Assembly: GCA_002316225.1 (NCBI GenBank)
Contig: DCDC01000121.1
Location: 1 to 7,072, forward strand
Reading direction: 5' to 3'
DNA length: 7,072 nucleotides
Origin: Firmicutes bacterium UBA1065
Lineage (GTDB): Bacteria > Bacillota > Clostridia > Tissierellales > Sedimentibacteraceae
A model generated the notes under the pieces. It did not search any database and was not told the origin of the DNA. It saw nothing but the letters and a program-made list of their open reading frames with translations. Positions within the stretch are counted from its first letter, which is position 1. Every line of letters starts with the position of its first letter. Shown one piece after another: positions 1 to 4,787 of this stretch. A program made the position numbers and the translations under genes.

Positions 1-117
1 ATATGTTTGACAAACCTACAAATATATAAATAAACATTTTGAAATATAAATTCATCATGATCATTATAAAATCGGGAGTATTCTTGTATAAAAACAGAAA
101 GACATGAAAATATTGTC

Positions 118-145
118 GTGACAGGAATTTTATTTTGTGTATAAT
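118..145 (+). promoter_or_regulatory. Probable SigA promoter of the XRE-cupin regulator
   Basis: The -35 box GTGACA (118-123) matches 5 of 6 consensus bases. After a 16-base spacer comes a perfect -10 box TATAAT (140-145). This places the transcript start near 151-153, giving a short leader of under 30 bases before the regulator. A small inverted repeat, TGTC-GT-GACA (114-123), covers the -35 box and could be an operator. Promoter assignment rests on sequence match only. Confidence 0.65.
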
Positions 146-179
146 ATTGTTATAGAGAAGTAAAAAAGGGGTGTATACC

Positions 180-740
180 ATGATAGGGAAAAAGATAAGA
201 AGTTTAAGAAAGAGCAAGAATATGACAATAGTAGAACTGTCCGAACAAATCAACGTGACTTCAGGATATATATCTCAGATAGAAAGAGATTTAATATCCC
301 CTTCCTTAACAGTATTAAAGAGATTATCTCAGGTATTGGAGGTACCTCTTTCGGTATTGTTTTTGGAGGAATCTTCCAATGATGTTGTTGCAATACCTCG
401 GGATGAAAGACCTAAAGTTAAATTATGCGACATAAATGTTGAACTGGAATATATTACTCCGGTACATAATAATGATGAAAAGAAACTGGACTTTGAAGCA
501 TTTATATTCAAGCTCAATCCTAAAACCTGGATAAGCAATCACAGCTTGTCACATAATTCCATAGAATACATTTATGTCATACAAGGTGAGATAGAATGTC
601 ATTCAGGCGGGAAAGTATATTCAGTTTCAAAGGGGGACAGCTTGTTTATTCCTGAAAACAGCGATCATTTGTTTTATAACGGAAAGGGAGAGGTATCGGA
701 AGTCTTGTGCATAATATCTCCTCCTCTAAATAAGGCTTGA
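180..740 (+). CDS. XRE-family transcriptional regulator with C-terminal cupin domain
   Basis: A 186-residue DNA-binding regulator. Residues about 4-60 form an XRE helix-turn-helix (IRSLRKSKNMTIVELSEQ, then the recognition segment SGYISQIERD and SPSLTVLKRLS). Residues about 108-180 form a small-molecule-sensing cupin. Cupin motif 1 candidates are H125, E129 and G136. Motif 2 reads G152-x5-P158, H163 and N167, so a metal or ligand pocket looks intact. This two-domain layout is typical of regulators of amino-acid, polyamine or other small-molecule metabolism, but the ligand cannot be read from sequence. The start is set at the ATG at 180, because the strong ribosome binding site AAAGGGG (165-171) lies 8 bases before it. 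A GTG at 171 in the same frame overlaps that site. The gene is probably monocistronic and no terminator follows it; transcripts running through would enter the serS T-box leader. Targets are unknown; autoregulation is a guess. Confidence 0.9.
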   Translation: MIGKKIRSLRKSKNMTIVELSEQINVTSGYISQIERDLISPSLTVLKRLSQVLEVPLSVLFLEESSNDVVAIPRDERPKVKLCDINVELEYITPVHNNDEKKLDFEAFIFKLNPKTWISNHSLSHNSIEYIYVIQGEIECHSGGKVYSVSKGDSLFIPENSDHLFYNGKGEVSEVLCIISPPLNKA

Positions 741-765
741 CAAAAGCACTGTCTTATTATATTAT
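737..765 (+). promoter_or_regulatory. SigA promoter of the serS T-box transcript
   Basis: A perfect -35 box TTGACA (737-742), a 17-base spacer and a -10 box TATTAT (760-765, 5 of 6). The predicted transcript start is about 772, just before the T-box Stem I. The -35 box overlaps the TGA stop codon (738-740) of the upstream regulator gene, so there is almost no intergenic space before the promoter. Confidence 0.8.
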
Positions 766-771
766 CCAAAT

Positions 772-988
772 ATGCAATGAAGGAAAGCAGTAAACAAGGG
801 CATTATTTCAGAGAGCCGGCGGTTGGTGCGAGGCGGCATAATGTTTGTTGAATCCGTTCCGGAGCATCCGAGGGTAAAAAACTTGGACGTTGAAGGCGTT
901 AACTTCTTAAAGTGATTATGCTTTTTCAGCATAATAATTAGGGTGGCACCGCGAGAATCTCTCGTCTCTAAATGAGGCGGGAGTTTTT
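772..988 (+). promoter_or_regulatory. T-box riboswitch leader, serine-specific (specifier UCC)
   Basis: A tRNA-sensing leader that lets serS be transcribed when tRNA-Ser is uncharged. Stem I is supported by AACAA (793-797) with TTGTT and by CATTAT with ATAATG (837-842). It also has an AGTA S-turn opposite GAA, as in canonical specifier loops. The triplet after that GAA is TCC (853-855), a serine codon followed by a purine. Stem III is a perfect 8-bp hairpin (915-922 with 928-935). The conserved T-box sequence AGGGTGGCACCGCG is at 940-953. Its UGGC would pair with a GCCA 3' end, fitting the G discriminator base usual for tRNA-Ser. GCGAGA (951-956) can pair with TCTCGT (960-965), which overlaps the terminator stem and so gives the expected antiterminator/terminator switch. 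The 5' boundary is the predicted transcript start. Confidence 0.95.
959..988 (+). terminator. Intrinsic terminator of the serS T-box (regulated)
   Basis: A 10-bp stem, CTCTCGTCTC (959-968) with GAGGCGGGAG (974-983), includes two G-U pairs. It has a 5-base loop and is followed by TTTTT (984-988). Its left arm overlaps the 3' strand of the T-box antiterminator, so the two folds exclude each other. It forms when charged tRNA-Ser is plentiful and stops transcription before serS. Confidence 0.92.
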
Positions 989-1004
989 ATATATGGAGGT
1001 TAAT

Positions 1005-2279
1005 ATGTTAGATATCAAGAGAATCAGAAACAATCCTAAAGAGGTGGAAGAACTATTAAAAAGAAGAAATCCGGAATTAAGCCTGGATAAGGTTCTCGAC
1101 CTGGACAGGGCAAGAAGGGAAAAGCTTGTTGAAGTTGAGAATATGAAGGCACAGCAGAATAAGGTCTCCAAACAGGTTCCTCTTCTCAAGAAGGAAGGAA
1201 AAGATGTGACGGCAATTCTTCAGGAAATGAAGGAATTGGCTGAAAAGGTTAAGCTTTTGGACGGACAGGTAAAAGAAATTGATGAGAAAATCGAAGCAGA
1301 ACTCTTGAATATTCCAAATACTCCAAATCCCGACATAACCATCGGTGCTTCAGATGCTGATAACAAGGAAATAAGAAGATGGGGCCAGCCAAGAGAATTT
1401 GATTTTGAATTAAAGGCCCACTGGGATATAGGAGTGGAATTGGATATCCTTGATTTTGAAAGGGCTACTAAAATTACGGGAACCCGCTTCTCAATGTTCA
1501 AGGGAGCCGGAGCCAAATTGGAAAGGGCACTCATTGCCTACATGCTCGATAAACATACTTTGGAACACGGCTTTACGGAAATATCTCCTCCCTTCATGGT
1601 AAACAGGGACAGCATGATTGGGACGGGACAGCTTCCTAAATTTGAAGAAGACATGTTCAAGCTCAACCAAAGAGATTATTACCTGATCCCCACAGCCGAA
1701 GTGCCCGTAACCAATATCTATCGCAATGAAGTATTGGATGAAAAGGACCTCCCCATGTATATGACAGCCTATACTCCCTGCTTCAGGGCTGAAGCAGGTT
1801 CAGCGGGAAGGGATACGAGAGGCTTGATCAGAAATCATCAGTTTGATAAGGTTGAAATGGTCATGTATGCAAAGCCTGAAGATTCATATGCTCAACTTGA
1901 AAAACTTACAAGCTTTGCCGAGGCCATATTGAAAGGCTTGAATCTTCCATACAGGGTTGTAGAGCTTTGTACCGGTGATATCGGTTTCAGTTCTGCAAAG
2001 ACCTATGATTTGGAGGTATGGATGCCCAGCTACAACAGGTATGTGGAAATTTCTTCATGCTCCAACTTTGAAGACTTCCAGGCAAGAAGGGCCAATATCA
2101 AATACAGACCTGAAGGTAAGGGTAAATTAGAGTACATTCATACCCTAAATGGTTCCGGATTGGCAGTGGGAAGAACATTCGCGGCAATTCTTGAAAACTA
2201 TCAGAACCAGGATGGGTCTGTTACAATTCCGGAAGCATTGATACCCTATATGGGAGGAATGGAAAAAATAACAAAATAA
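1005..2279 (+). CDS. serS: Serine--tRNA ligase (seryl-tRNA synthetase, class II)
   Basis: This cytoplasmic enzyme charges tRNA-Ser with serine, using ATP. It has 424 residues, normal for bacterial SerRS. The N-terminus MLDIKRIRNNPKEVEELL is the family hallmark. Residues about 27-100 form the charged, heptad-like coiled-coil arm that grips the long variable arm of tRNA-Ser. Catalytic features are motif 1 (about 157-200, TGTRFSMFKG onward), TAEVP (230-234), motif 2 (260-286, FRAEAGSAGRDTRG, with R261 and E263), SCSNFEDFQARR (351-362) and motif 3 (384-400, GSGLAVGRTF, with R390). All are intact. The start is the ATG at 1005, 5 bases after GGAGG (995-999). An in-frame ATG at 972 lies inside the terminator hairpin and adds 11 residues foreign to the family. 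Expression is controlled by the serine T-box just upstream, and a terminator follows 3 bases after the stop, so serS is its own unit. Confidence 0.98.
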   Translation: MLDIKRIRNNPKEVEELLKRRNPELSLDKVLDLDRARREKLVEVENMKAQQNKVSKQVPLLKKEGKDVTAILQEMKELAEKVKLLDGQVKEIDEKIEAELLNIPNTPNPDITIGASDADNKEIRRWGQPREFDFELKAHWDIGVELDILDFERATKITGTRFSMFKGAGAKLERALIAYMLDKHTLEHGFTEISPPFMVNRDSMIGTGQLPKFEEDMFKLNQRDYYLIPTAEVPVTNIYRNEVLDEKDLPMYMTAYTPCFRAEAGSAGRDTRGLIRNHQFDKVEMVMYAKPEDSYAQLEKLTSFAEAILKGLNLPYRVVELCTGDIGFSSAKTYDLEVWMPSYNRYVEISSCSNFEDFQARRANIKYRPEGKGKLEYIHTLNGSGLAVGRTFAAILENYQNQDGSVTIPEALIPYMGGMEKITK

Positions 2280-2282
2280 GAC

Positions 2283-2310
2283 AGGCACGGGAAACCCGTG
2301 CTTCTTTATT
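2283..2310 (+). terminator. Intrinsic terminator of serS
   Basis: The core is the perfect 7-bp stem GCACGGG (2285-2291) with CCCGTGC (2295-2301) around an AAA loop. One G-U and one A-U pair extend it to 9 bp. A T-rich tail, TTCTTTATT (2302-2310), follows. It begins three bases after the serS stop codon. Confidence 0.88.
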
Positions 2311-2316
2311 ATATGA

Positions 2317-2362
2317 GGACCTGTCCTTAAGAAAAATTATCCCGGCAGGTCCGGGTTTTTTT
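2317..2362 (+). terminator. Second terminator-like structure with competing pairings
   Basis: The hairpin CCCGG (2341-2345) / CCGGG (2351-2355), with loop CAGGT, is followed by seven Ts (2356-2362), a good intrinsic terminator. An upstream segment, GGACCTG (2317-2323), is exactly complementary to CAGGTCC (2346-2352), which covers the loop and the start of the right arm. The longer pairing would either compete with the hairpin or form a pseudoknot with its loop. The simplest reading is a backup terminator for serS that insulates the next promoter. Conditional read-through is possible but unsupported. Confidence 0.7.
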
Positions 2363-2363
2363 A

Positions 2364-2392
2364 TTGCAAATAAGGAAAGATTATTTTATAAT
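2364..2392 (+). promoter_or_regulatory. Promoter of the DUF1893 / ATP-grasp / hydrolase cluster
   Basis: A -35 box TTGCAA (2364-2369, 4 of 6) is followed by a 17-base spacer and a perfect -10 box TATAAT (2387-2392). The predicted transcript start is about 2399, giving a roughly 20-base leader before the DUF1893 gene. The -35 box begins two bases after the T-run of the preceding terminator. Confidence 0.7.
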
Positions 2393-2419
2393 GATATCAC
2401 TTATAAATTGGAGTAGACG

Positions 2420-2836
2420 ATGAAGGATATTGAACTGGCAAAAAAATTATTGGATGACGAAGAGAAGGCTCTTGTGATTGTCAAGGACGGAAAGATATTA
2501 TTTTCAAGCGAAGACAAAGGGATTAAACCTTTATATACTGCTTTTAAAGAGTTAAAGGACCAGCTTCAAGGTTCAAGCGCGGCTGATAAGGTTATCGGCA
2601 GGGCAGCCGCCATGATATGCCAACATGCCGGCATCAGGGAAGTGTTTGCTAAGCTTATTTCCGAAAAAGCCCTAGATGTTTTTGAGAATACTTCCATAGC
2701 ATATGAATATGAAAAAGTGGTTCCTTATATTAAGAATCGCGACCTGTCGGGCATGTGTCCCATAGAAAGCTTATCCCTTGAAGCAAACAATCCTGAAGAG
2801 CTTCTGACAAAGATATCGAAATTATTTGAAAGCTGA
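2420..2836 (+). CDS. DUF1893 family protein (deaminase-fold-like, function unknown)
   Basis: A 138-residue soluble protein with no signal peptide or membrane segment. I recognise it as DUF1893 from three regions. The N-terminal strands read ALVIVKDGKILFSS (17-30). The helix GRAAAMICQHAG spans 60-71. The C-terminal segment NRDLSGMCPIESLSL (106-120) contains C113, P114 and E116. From memory, the structurally known member (Thermotoga TM1506) has a cytidine-deaminase-like fold, but no reaction is established for the family. The paired-cysteine PCxxC zinc site of true deaminases is absent here; only C67 and C113 occur in the conserved blocks. The ATG is preceded by TTGGAG (2408-2413). It is the first gene of a cluster: the ribosome binding site of the ATP-grasp gene overlaps its stop codon and only 11 bases separate the two, so the proteins are probably co-expressed. 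Confidence 0.85.
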   Translation: MKDIELAKKLLDDEEKALVIVKDGKILFSSEDKGIKPLYTAFKELKDQLQGSSAADKVIGRAAAMICQHAGIREVFAKLISEKALDVFENTSIAYEYEKVVPYIKNRDLSGMCPIESLSLEANNPEELLTKISKLFES

Positions 2837-2847
2837 GGAGTATGCTT

Positions 2848-3714
2848 ATGACTTTAGCAATACTGTATGAATCGGAAGAATGGTCAAACGTTTATTTAAG
2901 AGATTACTTAATGAATAAGGGTTTTGAAGTACTTTTTATCAACTTTGAGAAGGCTGAATTTAATGAAGCCATTTTAGATAAGGTAACCCTCCTGGTAAAC
3001 AGGATTTTTCCCAGCTCATATTTCAGGGGACACTTGAAAACCTATTATAAGGGAGTTGACTTCTTAAGAGAATTAAATGAAAAAGGAATACCCATGATTA
3101 ATTCCTTTGAAGCCCTGACCTATGACTTTGATAAGGAACTGGTTTGTAAAACCCTGCGGGCAAACAATATTAACACTCCCAAAATTTACTGCACCAGCAA
3201 GGATTTTTCCCCGGATAAAATTAAGTTTCCGTGCATTGTCAAACCCAACATAGGAGGCAGGTCCAGCTGCACAGCAAAGGTAGAGAATACCGGTGAATTA
3301 ATGGAATTCTTAAAAACCTTGCCACCGATAGAGTTTATTTTTCAGGAATATATAAAATCAATCGACAATTATACCCTAAGGATTGAAGTAATCAACAAAG
3401 AAGTCTTTTCTGCAGTAAAAAGAAGCATAGATGAAAAAGGTATTTCCTCGTATCACCGGGGAGCTGTTTATGAAAAGGGCTTCGAGCTGGACAAGCACAT
3501 TGAGGACATGGTGATGAATGCCTTAGACGTCTTAAATATTAAAATGGGCGGAATTGACGTAATTGTAAGCGATAAGGGACCCAGCATCATCGATGTGAAC
3601 GCCACCTCAAATTTTTCCAAGGCCTTTGTTGATTATCTGCAAAAAAATCCTCTGGATAAAATGGGTGATTTAATCATAGATGAATACTTGAAAATTAGAG
3701 AGTCAGCAAGCTGA
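2848..3714 (+). CDS. RimK-like ATP-grasp ligase
   Basis: A 288-residue ATP-grasp enzyme of the RimK/LysX type. The family activates a carboxylate as acyl-phosphate with ATP and joins it to an amine (or similar) nucleophile. Residues 1-90 are the N-terminal pre-ATP-grasp domain. ATP-binding features are K96, the PCIVKPNIGG segment with K132 and a glycine-rich loop (128-137), and the hinge FQEYIKS (165-171). TLRIEV follows with R178, then AVKR (189-192) and HRG (203-205), a segment also found in RimK. Metal-ligand candidates are D237 (GGIDVI), D249 and N251 (IIDVNATS); position 249 is usually Glu in RimK. The start is the ATG at 2848, 7 bases after AGGAG (2836-2840). The ATG at 2842 leaves only one base of spacing. 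The substrate is unknown: no precursor peptide, ribosomal-protein gene or LysW-like carrier is visible nearby. The last codons and the stop form one arm of a 10-bp hairpin. Confidence 0.87.
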   Translation: MTLAILYESEEWSNVYLRDYLMNKGFEVLFINFEKAEFNEAILDKVTLLVNRIFPSSYFRGHLKTYYKGVDFLRELNEKGIPMINSFEALTYDFDKELVCKTLRANNINTPKIYCTSKDFSPDKIKFPCIVKPNIGGRSSCTAKVENTGELMEFLKTLPPIEFIFQEYIKSIDNYTLRIEVINKEVFSAVKRSIDEKGISSYHRGAVYEKGFELDKHIEDMVMNALDVLNIKMGGIDVIVSDKGPSIIDVNATSNFSKAFVDYLQKNPLDKMGDLIIDEYLKIRESAS

Positions 3715-3719
3715 CTCTC
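3698..3719 (+). terminator. Strong hairpin across the stop codon of the ATP-grasp gene (possible weak terminator)
   Basis: A perfect 10-bp inverted repeat, GAGAGTCAGC (3698-3707) and GCTGACTCTC (3710-3719), is separated by two bases. The TGA stop (3712-3714) lies in the right arm. The bases that follow (ATCTGTTATC) are only moderately T-rich, so efficient intrinsic termination is doubtful. It may partly reduce read-through into the hydrolase gene or protect the upstream mRNA end. Confidence 0.5.
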
Positions 3720-3733
3720 ATCTGTTATCACAG

Positions 3734-3746
3734 GGGCATCTTGCCC
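3734..3746 (+). repeat. Small hairpin just before the hydrolase ribosome binding site
   Basis: GGGCA (3734-3738) and TGCCC (3742-3746) form a 5-bp stem with a 3-base loop, 4 bases before the AGGGGGT ribosome binding site (3751-3757). Together with the larger hairpin at 3698-3719 it makes the 46-base gap between the two genes highly structured. A regulatory role is only inferred. Confidence 0.4.
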
Positions 3747-3760
3747 GGATAGGGGGTAAA

Positions 3761-4684
3761 ATGATTATAAAAGAAGAATTCTACTATGATTCGGCCGATA
3801 AAAAAACAAAGATACATGCTTTTATATGGAGACCCCAGGGCCAAATAAAGGGTCTTCTTCAAATTGCCCACGGAATGCTTGAGCATATTGACAGGTACGA
3901 TTGTTTTGCCTCTTTTATGGCTTCAAAGGGTATATTGGTGGCAGGAAACGACCACCTGGGCCACGGCTTGTCGGTTCTTAGCAAAGAGGACCGGGGATTT
4001 TTCGGCCAAGGGGACGGGAACAAAAACTTGATTGACGATATGCGAAAATTAAGGGAAATATTAAAAGAAAAATACCCGGATTTGCCATATTTTCTCCTGG
4101 GTCACAGCATGGGTTCCTTTCTTGTAAGGCAGTATATTTCCATATATGATGATTTAGAAGGGGCCTTGATTGTAGGAACCGGTTATCAACCCTATTTGGC
4201 TCTGAAGTCAGGATTAATGTTGTGCAAGTTAATGGCGGCTTTCAAAGGGTGGAGATACAGGAGCAAGTTTATACACAAGCTGACTTTGGGAGGCAACAAC
4301 AAATGTTTCGAGCCTGCAAGAACCAGGTCGGACTGGCTGACCAAGGATGAAAAAATTGTAGATGCTTACATTAAGGATGAAAAAATCAATTTTATTTTTA
4401 CCCTTAACGGTTTTTATTACATGTTTAAAGGAATCCTGTATTTGTATGACAAGGGCTACATGGATAAAATACCAAAACACCTGCCCCTGGTATTTTTATC
4501 GGGAGATATGGATCCAGTGGGTAATTTCGGCAAGGATGTAAAAAGGCTCTATGACCTTCATAAAACTGAAATGACAGATGTTACCCTTAAGCTTTACAAA
4601 GATGACAGGCATGAAATACTCAATGAATTGGATAAAGAAACTGTCTACCGGGATATTTTTGAGTGGATAGGGGAGAGGATCTAA
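3761..4684 (+). CDS. Alpha/beta hydrolase, monoacylglycerol lipase / lysophospholipase-like
   Basis: A 307-residue serine hydrolase of the monoacylglycerol-lipase / lysophospholipase L2 group. The nucleophile elbow is GHSMGS with S116. D251 in SGDMDPVG and H284 in KDDRHEILNE complete the catalytic triad. The oxyanion-hole region is IAHGMLEHIDRY, followed by GNDHLGHG, both typical of this group. Residues about 150-235 form the variable lid that sets substrate preference. There is no signal peptide, so it acts in the cytoplasm or on the inner membrane face. Likely substrates are acylglycerols or lysophospholipids, but other esters cannot be excluded. The ATG is preceded by AGGGGGT (3751-3757). 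The gene lies 46 bases after the ATP-grasp gene on the same strand with no clear promoter between them, so it is probably the third gene of that transcript, expressed through a possible partial terminator. Confidence 0.88.
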   Translation: MIIKEEFYYDSADKKTKIHAFIWRPQGQIKGLLQIAHGMLEHIDRYDCFASFMASKGILVAGNDHLGHGLSVLSKEDRGFFGQGDGNKNLIDDMRKLREILKEKYPDLPYFLLGHSMGSFLVRQYISIYDDLEGALIVGTGYQPYLALKSGLMLCKLMAAFKGWRYRSKFIHKLTLGGNNKCFEPARTRSDWLTKDEKIVDAYIKDEKINFIFTLNGFYYMFKGILYLYDKGYMDKIPKHLPLVFLSGDMDPVGNFGKDVKRLYDLHKTEMTDVTLKLYKDDRHEILNELDKETVYRDIFEWIGERI

Positions 4685-4695
4685 AAATACGACAT

Positions 4696-4733
4696 ATTAC
4701 CAAATAATCCAACAAAATTTTTATTTTGGTAAT
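4696..4733. repeat. AT-rich inverted repeat between hydrolase and carboxypeptidase genes
   Basis: ATTACCAAA (4696-4704) and TTTGGTAAT (4725-4733) are perfect 9-bp arms. A competing inner hairpin, CAAAAT-TTTT-ATTTTG (4713-4728), shares bases with the right arm. No T-run follows the outer stem, so it is a poor forward terminator. It sits just upstream of the carboxypeptidase promoter region and could be a repressor site or a weak transcript end for the hydrolase gene. Confidence 0.5.
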
Positions 4734-4754
4734 GCATTTATTTGTAAAGTATTA

Positions 4755-4760
4755 TATAAT
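4755..4760 (+). promoter_or_regulatory. Candidate -10 element of the carboxypeptidase gene
   Basis: A perfect TATAAT occurs 28 bases before the start codon, but no good -35 box lies at 16-18 bases upstream (ATGCAT at 4732-4737). An alternative pair is TTGTAA (4742-4747) with CATAAT (4766-4771) at 18 bases. DacF of Bacillus subtilis is transcribed by forespore SigF, but I see no convincing SigF promoter here. The sigma factor is left open. Confidence 0.45.
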
Positions 4761-4787
4761 TATAGCATAATGGTATGGAGGGTTTTT

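Noticed and set aside
5..15. Palindrome GTTTG-A-CAAAC containing TTGACA, as a promoter
   Set aside because: No -10 box lies at 16-18 bases, and the palindrome is short and at the window edge. I see nothing else interpretable in bases 1-100 beyond AT-rich DNA and an 8-bp palindrome, ATGATCAT (57-64).
171..179. GTG at 171 as start of the XRE-cupin regulator
   Set aside because: It overlaps the ribosome binding site AAAGGGG. The ATG at 180 has ideal spacing and begins at the usual family N-terminus.
972..1004. ATG at 972 as start of serS
   Set aside because: It lies inside the T-box terminator hairpin and adds 11 residues not found in SerRS. The ATG at 1005 follows GGAGG and gives the canonical N-terminus.
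1220..1534. Minus-strand 104-residue open frame inside serS
   Set aside because: It is a shadow of a confidently assigned gene, with no ribosome binding site or recognisable domain. The same holds for the minus-strand frames within the carboxypeptidase gene and the plus-strand frame 6386-6610 within the dipeptidase gene.
4734..4771. SigF (forespore) promoter for the DacF-like gene
   Set aside because: I could not find both -35 and -10 SigF elements at proper spacing. The analogy with Bacillus dacF alone is not enough.
4770..4787. ATG at 4770 as start of the carboxypeptidase
   Set aside because: It would place the ribosome binding site within the gene and put MVWRVF in front of a clean MKK-type signal peptide.
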